41,062 nucleotides of DNA from positions 1 to 41,062 of the forward strand of contig JAFLTU010000019.1 of the NCBI GenBank assembly GCA_022509125.1, read 5' to 3'. A program made the translations under genes and the position numbers. The DNA comes from Muribaculaceae bacterium (GTDB taxonomy: Bacteria > Bacteroidota > Bacteroidia > Bacteroidales > Muribaculaceae). The notes under the pieces were generated by a model. The model was not told the origin of the DNA. It made no database searches and worked only from the letters and a program-made list of their open reading frames with translations. Shown piece by piece: positions 33,710-41,062 of the stretch (positions within the stretch are counted from its first letter, which is position 1; each line of letters opens with the position of its first letter).

Positions 33710-34252
33710 ATGAAAGAAGAAATAATCATAGCCGGTTTCGGCGGACAAGGGGTACTGTCGATGGGGAAAATATTGGCCTATTCGGGGCTGATGGATGACA
33801 AGGAGGTGACCTGGTTTCCGGCTTACGGTCCGGAACAGAGAGGAGGCACAGCCAATGTCACTGTGATTCTCTCCGACGAGAAAATATCATCGCCGATTGT
33901 GGATGCCTATGATGTGGTGATAGCGCTCAACCAGCAGAGTCTTGATAAATTTGCACCGAAAGTGAAGAAGGGAGGAATTTTGATCTACGACACCAATGGA
34001 ATCCACAAGGTGCCGGAGGTGGAAGATGCCTCTATTTATCCTATCGACGCAATGACAGCCACATTGGAAATCGGCAATCCGAAGGCCTATAATATGGTTG
34101 TGCTCGGCGCCCTTTTGGAAGCCATGCCCTATAAACTGCCCAAGGAAAATGTGGTTAAAGGTCTTAAAAAATCTCTCCCGGAACGTTACCACCATCTGAT
34201 ACCGCTTAACGAGCAAGCTATCGAAAAGGGTGGGGAGCTCCTCAAGAAATAG
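33710..34252 (+). CDS. 2-Oxoacid:ferredoxin oxidoreductase gamma subunit
   Basis: This 180-residue protein is the gamma subunit of the enzyme. It shows IIIAGFGGQGVLSMGKILAYSG at the N-terminus, WFPAYGPEQRGGTANVTVILSD, and ALNQQSLDKFAPKVKKGGILIYD, all typical of the family. It starts 19 bp after the beta gene and is the last gene of the operon, followed by a strong hairpin that overlaps the end of the convergent gene. Confidence 0.94.
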   Translation: MKEEIIIAGFGGQGVLSMGKILAYSGLMDDKEVTWFPAYGPEQRGGTANVTVILSDEKISSPIVDAYDVVIALNQQSLDKFAPKVKKGGILIYDTNGIHKVPEVEDASIYPIDAMTATLEIGNPKAYNMVVLGALLEAMPYKLPKENVVKGLKKSLPERYHHLIPLNEQAIEKGGELLKK

Positions 34253-34293
34253 AAGAAGAGAGGCGCCGACAATTGGCCCTCCATGAAATTTTA

Positions 34294-34338
34294 AAGGCTT
34301 CGGACGATGATTTTATAAATCAAAGAGTCCGGAGCCTT
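34294..34338. terminator. Bidirectional terminator overlapping the end of the LD-carboxypeptidase gene
   Basis: AAGGCTTCGGAC (34294-34305) pairs with GTCCGGAGCCTT (34327-34338) over 12 positions with one G-U pair, and GTTTTTG follows on the plus strand. The right arm lies inside the last codons of the minus-strand carboxypeptidase gene. Confidence 0.85.
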
Positions 34339-35249
34339 GTTTTTGTATCTGTAACTTCAAGTTCCACGGTCGCTCCCACTGTTAAGGGATAATTGAGATC
34401 TGTGTGGCCCGTCGGGAACCCGAAAGCAACAGGAAATATTGGTAACGGGAAATTTCTCTCGAAAAACTGATGGATCATGTCTTCCATGGTATCGAAATTT
34501 GCGTCGGGACGATAATCTGTGAATTGCCCGAACACAATGCCTTTCACCATTAAAAGCGCGCCGGTCAGATAAAGATGCCAAAGCATCCGGTTAACCTTAT
34601 AGATAGGTTCGTTGATATCTTCGAGGAAAAGGATAATGTCTTGTCGTTGCGGCCTTGAGAGAACATCACATGGAGACCCTATAAGGTCGTTAAGCACTGC
34701 CATGTTTCCCCCGACCAAAATTCCGCGGGCTTTCCCTTCGCGGTTGTAGTTGTGAGGGGAAACGGTGTAATCGAATTTGCCGCCGTTTTCGAGTATATTG
34801 AAGAGAGCTTGCGTGCAAGGGTCGTCGGCCGGCCGGGTTGCCAAATGTTTAGCCATGGGGCCATGTATGGATGCCACATCGCTGCAATACCATGTTGCGA
34901 GCAGGGCCGAGACATCTGAAAAACCGATAATCCATTTCGGATTAGATGCCACTGTGCCATAAGACAAGTTAGCTACCAACTGGCAGCAACCGTAACCACC
35001 TCGAGTGCAAAGGATTGCTTTGATGTCTGAATCCTGTATGGCATCAATGAGGTCGATAAATCTGTCACCTTTGGAGGCTGCGAAGTTTCCATCGGCCGGA
35101 CCCAAAGCAAAAGTCATCAACCGGGTGTTGTAACCCCTTTCCATAAGCCTCTCCATTGCTCCCAACACATATTCCTCCTTCACAATGGAAGCAGGCGAGA
35201 GCAATGCTATGGTGTCGCCCGGCATTAACGGGTCAGGAAAATAAATCAT
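34320..35249 (-). CDS. LD-carboxypeptidase (peptidase S66)
   Basis: This 309-residue protein belongs to the S66 family, cytoplasmic serine peptidases that trim the terminal D-alanine from tetrapeptides in peptidoglycan recycling (LdcA) or degrade microcin-type compounds (MccF). It has LLSPASIV, AILCTRGGYGCCQL, the nucleophile Ser111 in IIGFSDVSAL, a conserved HGPM, a Glu-containing LFLEDINEPIYKVNRML, and the C-terminal FPTGHTDLNYPL carrying the catalytic His. There is no signal peptide. Its start overlaps the stop of the radical SAM gene by four bases (ATGA), so they form a coupled pair. LdcA-type recycling is more likely than immunity. Confidence 0.93.
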   Translation of the reverse strand: MIYFPDPLMPGDTIALLSPASIVKEEYVLGAMERLMERGYNTRLMTFALGPADGNFAASKGDRFIDLIDAIQDSDIKAILCTRGGYGCCQLVANLSYGTVASNPKWIIGFSDVSALLATWYCSDVASIHGPMAKHLATRPADDPCTQALFNILENGGKFDYTVSPHNYNREGKARGILVGGNMAVLNDLIGSPCDVLSRPQRQDIILFLEDINEPIYKVNRMLWHLYLTGALLMVKGIVFGQFTDYRPDANFDTMEDMIHQFFERNFPLPIFPVAFGFPTGHTDLNYPLTVGATVELEVTDTKTRLRTL

Positions 35250-36034
35250 GCCACTGTCACTTTTATTCCGGTTTCTTCCTCTATCCTTTTCCCGATTTTT
35301 TCAAGCTCCTCTTTCTCCACCTTCACAAGTTTTTCCTCCGGAGTGGAACGGTCGAGGCTATAGATCATTATTTCTCTAGGCTTGATCTCTTTGTAGGCAT
35401 TTATGAGGGCGCGGATTTCCTCTTCCGAGGTGTTGTCGATACTGTGTCCGTCATGTTCCCCTCTCAGAATCATTGTCTGGATGATGCCGGTGTCACGGAA
35501 TTGCTTAAGGCTCTCCACGACCTTGTCTACTGTGAAAGAGGGGGAAGTGGGTTGGTCTATAAGCCGCATCGTCTCGTTGACGGCGGAGTCGAGTTTCAGG
35601 ATATTGTTGTCTATACGCTTAAGGGCTTGGGCCACTTCCGGAGTGAAAATGCGAGTGGAATTGGTCAGCACTGACACTTTCGCCTTCGGGAAAAATTCAT
35701 TGCGAAGCGTCATGACATCATCGATGATTCCTGGGAAGTCAGGATGAAGCGTAGGCTCGCCGTTGCCCGAAAAAGTTATGACATCGAGGTTTTCACCTTT
35801 CTCCCGCATCTCTTTCAATTTCTCTTTCAGAAGGGATTTCACTTTCTCGCGGGAAGGGAGACCTGATTTGCCTGCTCCTTGGGAGTTATAGCCTGCCTCG
35901 CAATAGAGGCAATCAAAAGAGCAGACTTTCCCGTCGTTGGGACTCAAATTGATGCCCAAAGAAGTGCCGAGTCGACGGCTGTGAATAGGTCCGAATATTG
36001 TGCTGTTAAAAAGAACTCTTTGGTCTTTTCCCAT
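35246..36034 (-). CDS. Radical SAM protein
   Basis: This 262-residue protein is a radical SAM enzyme with the cluster-binding CSFDCLYC (Cys38, Cys42, Cys45) and the SAM-contacting GNGEPTLHPDF stretch. Before the motif it has IFGPIHSRRLGTSLGINLSP, typical of a broad family of small uncharacterised Bacteroidetes radical SAM proteins. Residues LTNSTRIFTPEVAQAL and LKLDSAVNETMRLIDQP continue the partial TIM barrel. No SPASM or other auxiliary-cluster cysteines are visible. Substrate unknown. It is translationally coupled to the LD-carboxypeptidase gene downstream and has a textbook promoter just upstream. Confidence 0.88.
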   Translation of the reverse strand: MGKDQRVLFNSTIFGPIHSRRLGTSLGINLSPNDGKVCSFDCLYCEAGYNSQGAGKSGLPSREKVKSLLKEKLKEMREKGENLDVITFSGNGEPTLHPDFPGIIDDVMTLRNEFFPKAKVSVLTNSTRIFTPEVAQALKRIDNNILKLDSAVNETMRLIDQPTSPSFTVDKVVESLKQFRDTGIIQTMILRGEHDGHSIDNTSEEEIRALINAYKEIKPREIMIYSLDRSTPEEKLVKVEKEELEKIGKRIEEETGIKVTVA

Positions 36035-36056
36035 ATCTTACATTCATTATTAGATG

Positions 36057-36087
36057 CAAAGTTATATATTTTATCCAACCATCCAAA
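36057..36087 (-). promoter_or_regulatory. Promoter of the radical SAM/LD-carboxypeptidase operon
   Basis: On the minus strand TTTG (36087-36084), a 19-base spacer and TAACTTTG (36064-36057) match the consensus exactly. Transcription would begin near 36050, leaving a leader of only about 16 nt. Confidence 0.8.
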
Positions 36088-36206
36088 AACCGGAGTTGCC
36101 ATGGTCTTCCATGGTTCTCGGCCTCGTTTTCAATTTTACAAAAGCTCTGGTTCCCCATTTCGGGAAAGGGAAAATAAAAATGATATTGAATTTGGGCAAT
36201 GGAGAA

Positions 36207-37064
36207 TTAATTCTGTTTCACTACTATCAGTTCCGACGGACCAAATAAAGATGCAAAAAAGGAATAAGAGCTATTGTAAGAGCCATATATTTTTTTGCAT
36301 CTCGACATTATAAACAATTCCGCGGCTCCGTCGATCATTCCCTCAGTGTTGTCTCTGCTCGCTTTTATAGGATTAAAGATTATATTTTTCCCATATTTCG
36401 CTTTAAACAAATTTTTAATTTCCTGGTCGTCTGTGGCTAAAAAAATTGTAATATCCGGATTATTACTTATTTCTTTTTCCATAAATTTTTCAAACATAGA
36501 GGTGGGACTGTTTTCTATAGCCCATGTATGGTCGGTGCGTCTTATCTGGATTGCTATGTCGGGGACTGCGTTTTTTAAAATCTCCTTAATTCTTTTTTCC
36601 ACTTTTAAGGAAGGCTGGAATAGCTTGTTGACTATTTCCTGATCAAACCTATCATAAAAGGGATAACACGTCATGACATTGATATGCTTTATTTCCTTTT
36701 GGGCAACTTCAAGAAAATAATCCTCTGTCATAAAGGCATTTTTTTCATTTATAAAGTAGATCCAATGTCTCCCGCTAAATAAATGTAGGATTTGGGGTAG
36801 AAATAGATTCTTTTTCCGCGGGCTTTCATAATAAAACTGAAAAAGAATAGGATTGATCTCTACAATGTCAACCAGGCCATCTGCTTTAAAAAGATCTGAA
36901 AAGGATGCGTTTAATTCACCATTCCTTTGCCATATTATTTTAAGGTTTCGATTAGTGGCTTTGCAAAGGGCATAAGCCGAAGCAATGGCTCTCATTCTAT
37001 TGGCCAGACCCCCTGTGGGAACCACTGTAAGACGTCTTTCTTTCATTTTTTCACTAAGAAACAT
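36207..37064 (-). CDS. Fucosyltransferase-like glycosyltransferase (GT-B, NodZ/O-FucT type)
   Basis: This protein of about 285 residues looks like a GDP-fucose-dependent glycosyltransferase. It opens with VVPTGGLANRMRAIASAYALCK, continues with NASFSDLF, and has IAIQIRRTDHTW, the arginine-rich donor-binding motif I. Near the C-terminus GAAELFIMSRCKKIYGSYNSSYSFFASLFG matches the DLYLMSRC...GS.SSSFS motif of alpha-1,6 and O-fucosyltransferases. No membrane span or signal is seen. I chose ATG 37064 as start; an in-frame TTG at 37076 and an ATG at 37046 are alternatives. The gene is clearly more AT-rich than its neighbours and is not part of a polysaccharide cluster, which suggests acquisition by transfer. 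Confidence 0.75.
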   Translation of the reverse strand: MFLSEKMKERRLTVVPTGGLANRMRAIASAYALCKATNRNLKIIWQRNGELNASFSDLFKADGLVDIVEINPILFQFYYESPRKKNLFLPQILHLFSGRHWIYFINEKNAFMTEDYFLEVAQKEIKHINVMTCYPFYDRFDQEIVNKLFQPSLKVEKRIKEILKNAVPDIAIQIRRTDHTWAIENSPTSMFEKFMEKEISNNPDITIFLATDDQEIKNLFKAKYGKNIIFNPIKASRDNTEGMIDGAAELFIMSRCKKIYGSYNSSYSFFASLFGPSELIVVKQN

Positions 37065-37164
37065 GGATTCCAACAAAATTAAGAAAAAAAGATTTCATAA
37101 CAAAAATCAAATAATAGTCCTTTTTCGCTGATCTTATTCACGTCAGCGTCGTTCAAAATGGGTA

Positions 37165-37196
37165 TTTGTGAAAATCGGAAAAATCTTTTATATTTG
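37165..37196 (+). promoter_or_regulatory. Promoter of the small lipoprotein gene
   Basis: TTTG (37165-37168), a 20-base spacer and TATATTTG (37189-37196) match the Bacteroidetes consensus. Transcription would start near 37203, about 60 nt before the gene. Confidence 0.8.
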
Positions 37197-37262
37197 CCTT
37201 CAAATGGTCTCTAATAGAGATGGCTTTTTTGGAAACGAAATATTAACTAAAAACCCTATATT

Positions 37263-37658
37263 ATGAAAAAATTAATCCGTCTCCTCTTTATGTCGCTAAT
37301 AGTGATTGTGGCCGCCTCATGCAGTCATGGAGCAAAAGCTATAGACAAGGCCTATGAGCAGGCCTGCGAAGGACAATCATCCGAGAAGGTTGCGATGACC
37401 CTTTGCAACGGAGATATCCAGTGTGCCACACTCACCTCGGATGAGGCAGCCAAGCTTGGCGCGGTGTTAGGTTATGTCACCTTCACCGGACTCTACACAG
37501 CAGATTTCCAAGCACAGGTGGATATGTATGAGTTCGGAAAACTGATGAAAGACTATAAGCAACTCGAGCTCCGTCAGGATGGCACCGACAAACAATTGAT
37601 TGAAAAATACACTCAACAGATTTTTGCCACCCAGCCTAATCTCCCTGAAGAAAAATAA
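37263..37658 (+). CDS. Small lipoprotein of unknown function
   Basis: This 131-residue protein has a signal peptide with the lipobox AASC (Cys20). The mature part is helical and contains AIDKAYEQACEG, a CNGDIQCATLTSDEAAKLGAVLGYVTFTG segment and a basic/acidic helix at the C-terminus. I do not recognise the family. It is a single-gene unit between its own consensus promoter and a strong terminator, and its codon use resembles the neighbours. Confidence 0.8.
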   Translation: MKKLIRLLFMSLIVIVAASCSHGAKAIDKAYEQACEGQSSEKVAMTLCNGDIQCATLTSDEAAKLGAVLGYVTFTGLYTADFQAQVDMYEFGKLMKDYKQLELRQDGTDKQLIEKYTQQIFATQPNLPEEK

Positions 37659-37698
37659 AGAAAAGACATATTCCATCTTTTCAGGAACCAAAAGTATT

Positions 37699-37744
37699 AA
37701 GAGCCCGCTTCCTAATTTTTAGCTAAAAAAGGGAATGGGCTCTT
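37699..37744. terminator. Bidirectional terminator after the small lipoprotein gene
   Basis: AAGAGCCC (37699-37706) pairs with GGGCTCTT (37737-37744). The interior can extend the stem through TTCC/GGAA and the self-complementary TTTTTAGCTAAAAA. TTAA follows on the plus strand, and the convergent DoxX-type gene ends 25 bp further on. Confidence 0.8.
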
Positions 37745-37768
37745 TAAATGAAACTTATTGTGGATTGG

Positions 37769-38920
37769 TCAGTGATGGCGAACGCCGCTCCGGGAGGCGA
37801 GGCCGGAGCGTGTCAGGAGATGGGCAAGTCTGGGGGTGAAGGATATAAAAATTAGGAAAACGATCACGATTAAATAGATGGCAACGCAGTTTCTGAGAAA
37901 ACGGGCGTTGTCGTCGGCAAATGTCGCTGCGTCGTCTGAAACATTGGGGTCGAGGAAGTCATCGACATCGATTGCACTGAGAGTAGACTTCCATAATATA
38001 TGGCCTTTATCAAGATAGACCACTCCGGGATTTCCCCTGACCACCTCCTTTATTTCCGAATCGTCGGCAAGAAAAAGGGGATATTCAGCCATGCTGAGGT
38101 CTTCCCATTGCTCGATTTCTTCTTGGCTCCCCGAGACGATACCAATCATCTTGACATTATTTTCCTGCGACCATTCATAGAGGGAATTGAGTTTCCATGT
38201 TGTGGCCGGCGACACCATAGCCACTTTCGGAATCATAACCACAAGTTCCTTTCCTTCCGGGTCGAGGGCCTCTGAGTTTTTATCTTCACCGTCGTAGAGA
38301 TCGAAGACGTCGATGCCGCTTTCGGATTCATCAGTGGCAAAGAGAGAGGAACCCACCGGATAGCTGCGGAAATCTATTAATGGCTGATAAAAGAAACCGA
38401 TCATCTCTATTGCCAATATAAACAGCCCGGAGGCCACAACTGCGAGCCATTGAAAGGCCGGAGATACAAGGCAGATGGCCTTGAGGTTAAAACGAAGGAG
38501 ATAAATGAGACCGGCCGAAAGGATAATATTTTTCCAAAATGTGGCCCAATTTGAGAGATGCCAGGCGTCGCCGAAACAACCACAGTCGGCCACAGGGTTT
38601 TCGATAGCAACCCAAAGCGTCAGCGGCACCATGAAGACCATGATCAGCAGGGCAAACACAGGGCACGACTTTCGGAAGCAGCCCAGGGCGAGGAAACAAC
38701 CTACGATGAATTCAACGGCACACAGACCAAAAACCCCCAATCGCATAAGGGAGAAGGGGAGAGGGAATCCGAAGGCATAGAGATATTCCTCGATTTTAAA
38801 AAGTGTGCCCCAGGGGTCAATGGCCTTCACAAACCCCGAAAATATAAAAAGCCCTCCGCAGCAGAAACGCAGAAGCCAAGTGAGGGCAACGAGGATTTGA
38901 TTTTTTACTTCTTTCTCCAC
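37769..38920 (-). CDS. BT_3928-type DoxX/MauE membrane protein
   Basis: This 383-residue protein has about four membrane spans in a DoxX/MauE-like N-domain (residues 9-170). It opens with FCCGGLFIFSGFVKAIDPWG and contains the DCGCFGD motif seen in MauE relatives, which suggests handling of thiols or quinones. Residues about 185-345 form a soluble, thioredoxin-fold-like domain (ELVVMIPKVAMVSPATTWKLNSLYEWSQENNVKMIGIVSG, RGNPGVVYLDKG) without an obvious CxxC. A final span at about 350-368 precedes a short basic tail. It matches the Bacteroidales family named after BT_3928. It lies 74 bp after the DUF1599 gene on the same strand and is likely co-transcribed; function unproven. Confidence 0.87.
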   Translation of the reverse strand: MEKEVKNQILVALTWLLRFCCGGLFIFSGFVKAIDPWGTLFKIEEYLYAFGFPLPFSLMRLGVFGLCAVEFIVGCFLALGCFRKSCPVFALLIMVFMVPLTLWVAIENPVADCGCFGDAWHLSNWATFWKNIILSAGLIYLLRFNLKAICLVSPAFQWLAVVASGLFILAIEMIGFFYQPLIDFRSYPVGSSLFATDESESGIDVFDLYDGEDKNSEALDPEGKELVVMIPKVAMVSPATTWKLNSLYEWSQENNVKMIGIVSGSQEEIEQWEDLSMAEYPLFLADDSEIKEVVRGNPGVVYLDKGHILWKSTLSAIDVDDFLDPNVSDDAATFADDNARFLRNCVAIYLIVIVFLIFISFTPRLAHLLTRSGLASRSGVRHH

Positions 38921-38994
38921 TTCTTTACGTTCGGGAGGCTGAAATGAGTCTTTAATATTTACGGGATTTACCTCAGGGAATGTCAGGGAATGTC

Positions 38995-39558
38995 TCAGTC
39001 GTCAGCCAACTTGATGAGGGCGAAAAGGGCATAATTGATCATGTCGCGATAGTTGGCGTCGATGCCTTCGCTTATGATGGTCTTCCCTTCATGGCTCTCG
39101 ATTTCTTTAGTGCGCAATAGTTTCTGGAGGATTATATCTGTGAAACTGGAAACCCTCATGTGGCGCCAGGCTTCGTCGTAATCATGGTTTTTGTCGAGCA
39201 TAAGCCGGGTTGAAGCCTCTATCTCTTTGTCGTATAGTTTTAGGGCCCTTTCGTGAGAGAGAGATTCTCCGCATCCCAGGCTTAGCTGGATAAGGGCTAT
39301 GGCGCAATAATTGACGATGCCGATGAATTCAGGCACCACACCCTCTTTCACTCTCGCATTTTCAAGGCCCTTTTCTTCAATCGAGCGGATGCGACGGGCC
39401 TTTATATAGATCTGATCGGTGAGACTCGAAGGACGCATGACCCGCCACGATGTGCCGTAGTCACGAAGTTTCTTCTCAAAAATGTCGCGACACATGGCAA
39501 TCGCCGTTTCAAAATCTTTTATCGTGTTGGCATTGGCCCTGTCTAAATCTTGATTCAT
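38995..39558 (-). CDS. DUF1599 protein with two tandem domain copies
   Basis: This protein of about 187 residues contains two copies of the DUF1599 (nucleotide modification associated domain 1) fold. The first copy has CRDIFEKKLRDYGTSWRVMRPSSLTDQIYIKARRIRSIEEK...FIGIVNYCAIALIQL. The second has ASTRLMLDKNHDYDEAWRHMRVSSFTDIILQKLLRTKEIE...YRDMINYALFALIKL. The pairing is obvious residue by residue (DYG/DYD, WRxMRxSSxTDxI, INYxxxALIxL). I chose ATG 39558 (MNQDLDRA) as start because the longer reading (to 39699) adds 47 unconserved residues covering the promoter. The domain has been linked to nucleotide or DNA base handling, but no reaction is established. It is the first gene of an operon with the DoxX-type gene. 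Confidence 0.85.
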   Translation of the reverse strand: MNQDLDRANANTIKDFETAIAMCRDIFEKKLRDYGTSWRVMRPSSLTDQIYIKARRIRSIEEKGLENARVKEGVVPEFIGIVNYCAIALIQLSLGCGESLSHERALKLYDKEIEASTRLMLDKNHDYDEAWRHMRVSSFTDIILQKLLRTKEIESHEGKTIISEGIDANYRDMINYALFALIKLADD

Positions 39559-39603
39559 AGATAAGGGGGAATTTTCAAAAGAGGGGAGGGGCATTGTGTG
39601 CAA

Positions 39604-39611
39604 CAAAATTA
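39604..39611 (-). promoter_or_regulatory. -7 element for the DUF1599 operon
   Basis: The minus strand reads TAATTTTG, an exact -7 match. Transcription would begin near 39597, about 40 nt before the chosen ATG, which supports that start. No TTTG stands at ideal spacing. Confidence 0.5.
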
Positions 39612-39840
39612 GTGAAAATTTTGCAATGAAGGGAGGCCGGTGTGCCATAATTGTCAAAGAGTTAAAATTAAAACTTGCATGCAACTTTAAATCAATCAAA
39701 GGATTGGGTGAATAAATGGAGTTTTTTTAAATTTTTGTGAAACTTTTAGCACGCAATTTGTTAATAAAATAGAAAACACTCCCGAAAGGGGTAAAAAGAA
39801 AATGAAAACTAAAAATATTAATTTATAAAAAAACAAAATT

Positions 39841-41062
39841 ATGGGAAAGATTATTGGAATAGACTTAGGCACGACTAATAGTTGTGTTGCAGTATTGGAA
39901 GGGAAGGATCCCGTTGTGATTCCTAACAATGAGGGCAGAAACACGACTCCTTCTGTAGTGGCTTTCGTAGACGGTGGCGAGCGTAAAGTTGGCGACCCTG
40001 CAAAACGTCAGGCCATAACCAATCCGACCAGAACAATTTATAGTATCAAACGTTTCATGGGTGAAACTTGCAGCCAGGTAGAGGATGAAATCAAGAGAGT
40101 CCCCTATAAGGTTGTATGCCAGAATAATATGCCGAAGGTAGACATCGACGGCCGCGACTATACCCCGCAGGAGATTTCAGCAATGATTCTTCAGAAGATG
40201 AAGAAGACGGCAGAAGATTATCTTGGTCAAGAGGTGACAGAAGCCGTTATCACGGTGCCGGCATATTTCGATGACTCACAGCGTCAAGCCACAAAAGAGG
40301 CCGGTGAAATCGCCGGTTTGAAAGTTCGTCGTATCGTTAACGAGCCTACGGCAGCCGCTCTTGCTTACGGTCTTGACAAATCAACCAAGGAACAGAAGAT
40401 CGCAGTGTTCGACCTCGGTGGCGGTACATTCGATATCTCTATCCTTGAACTTGGCGACGGGGTGTTTGAAGTAAAATCAACCAACGGTGACACTCACCTT
40501 GGCGGTGACGACTTCGACAACGTGATCATCGACTGGCTTGCAGATGAATTCAAGAAGAATGAGGGAGTAGACCTCCGTCAGGACCCGATGGCCATGCAAC
40601 GTCTCAAAGAAGCTGCCGAAAAGGCAAAAGTGGAACTATCAAGTTCAACTTCCACAGAAATCAACCTTCCTTATATCACAGCCACCCCTTCGGGCCCGAA
40701 GCACTTGGTGACTACTCTTACCCGTGCAAAATTCGAACAATTGGCTGAAAAGCTTATCGACGCTGTTGCTGCTCCTTGCGTAAGCGCCCTTAAGGATGCA
40801 GGCTACACTGCAGCTCAGATCGATGAGGTGATCCTCGTGGGTGGTTCTACCCGTATCCCGGCTATCCAGGCTAAGGTGAAAGAGATTTTCGGCAAGGAAC
40901 CTAACAAGAGCGTTAACCCCGATGAGGTTGTAGCAATCGGTGCAGCCATCCAGGGTGGTGTGCTCAGCGGTGATGTGAAAGATGTGCTTCTTCTCGACGT
41001 AGTTCCTTTGTCAATCGGTATCGAGACTCTCGGTGGCGTGATGACTAAACTTATCGAGGCTA
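39841..41062 (+). CDS. dnaK: Chaperone DnaK (Hsp70), 5' part; runs past the window end
   Basis: The reading frame opens at ATG 39841 and is still open at the last base, giving about 407 residues of the roughly 640 expected. It is the nucleotide-binding domain of Hsp70: [16 protein letters not shown] (phosphate 1), [64 protein letters not shown] (phosphate 2), LGGDDFDN, and [22 protein letters not shown]. It folds proteins in the cytoplasm with DnaJ and GrpE. The 280-bp leader region is AT-rich and holds a small CCC-GAAA-GGG hairpin (39781-39790). I see no CIRCE element, so HrcA control is not indicated here. The substrate-binding domain lies outside the window. Confidence 0.98.
   Translation, partial: MGKIIGIDLGTTNSCVAVLEGKDPVVIPNNEGRNTTPSVVAFVDGGERKVGDPAKRQAITNPTRTIYSIKRFMGETCSQVEDEIKRVPYKVVCQNNMPKVDIDGRDYTPQEISAMILQKMKKTAEDYLGQEVTEAVITVPAYFDDSQRQATKEAGEIAGLKVRRIVNEPTAAALAYGLDKSTKEQKIAVFDLGGGTFDISILELGDGVFEVKSTNGDTHLGGDDFDNVIIDWLADEFKKNEGVDLRQDPMAMQRLKEAAEKAKVELSSSTSTEINLPYITATPSGPKHLVTTLTRAKFEQLAEKLIDAVAAPCVSALKDAGYTAAQIDEVILVGGSTRIPAIQAKVKEIFGKEPNKSVNPDEVVAIGAAIQGGVLSGDVKDVLLLDVVPLSIGIETLGGVMTKLIEA

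Noticed and set aside
31778..34252. 2-Oxoglutarate oxidoreductase (KorAB)
   Set aside because: The separate gamma and delta subunits and the 360-residue alpha subunit fit the four-subunit VOR type better. The substrate still needs an assay.
34320..35249. Microcin C immunity peptidase (MccF)
   Set aside because: Same fold family, but there is no microcin gene context. A peptidoglycan recycling role is more likely.
39559..39699. Longer N-terminus for the DUF1599 protein
   Set aside because: The extra 47 residues are not like the family and cover the predicted -7 box and the transcript start. The ATG at 39558 fits better.
1..41062. Prophage, integrative element or insertion sequence
   Set aside because: I found no integrase, transposase, terminase, relaxase or att-like repeats. 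The only transfer hint is the AT-rich glycosyltransferase gene.

Overview
The window looks like a chromosomal segment of an anaerobic Bacteroidales bacterium, most like a gut Muribaculaceae-type genome. The evidence is the gene content (fimbrillin-type lipoproteins, a DUF6377 regulator, a BT_3928-type DoxX protein next to DUF1599, twin rubrerythrins, a bacterial myo-inositol-phosphate synthase, a branched-chain 2-oxoacid:ferredoxin oxidoreductase) and promoters matching the Bacteroidetes consensus TTTG-N19/20-TAnnTTTG. The species cannot be fixed from the sequence alone. I see no tRNA, rRNA, insertion sequence, prophage or CRISPR array.

Layout. 1-3.5 kb: two rubrerythrins (peroxide defence) flank recO, in DNA rich in hairpins, a REPIN-like palindrome pair and a tandem repeat. 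3.5-10.9 kb: two very large surface lipoproteins in tandem with fimbrillin-like N-termini and C-terminal modules resembling a starch-binding domain (first protein) and a FISUMP domain plus repeats (second). 11.2-12.9 kb: a membrane-anchored DUF6377 regulator. 13-20.1 kb: a four-gene run of outer-membrane factor, adaptor lipoprotein, RND pump and a PagL-like lipid A deacylase. 20.2-25 kb (minus strand): a TPR lipoprotein, a two-TM potassium channel with a small lipoprotein, luxS and a DUF3108 protein. 25.2-30.5 kb: a biotin-dependent carboxyltransferase (PycB/OadA type), then minus-strand trmD, inositol-phosphate synthase and a LysM glucosaminidase. 30.6-34.3 kb: a sirtuin and the four-subunit 2-oxoacid:ferredoxin oxidoreductase operon. 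34.3-37.1 kb (minus strand): LD-carboxypeptidase, a radical SAM protein and an AT-rich fucosyltransferase-like gene. 37.3-41.06 kb: a small lipoprotein, the DoxX/DUF1599 pair, and the start of dnaK, which runs off the window.

Much of the window is envelope biology: surface lipoproteins, efflux, lipid A deacylation, peptidoglycan hydrolysis and recycling, and inositol lipid precursor supply. The rest is core metabolism and housekeeping. The least explained parts are the pair of giant modular lipoproteins, the deacylase at the end of the efflux operon, an in-frame repeat tract inside recO, and several families of short intergenic repeats.
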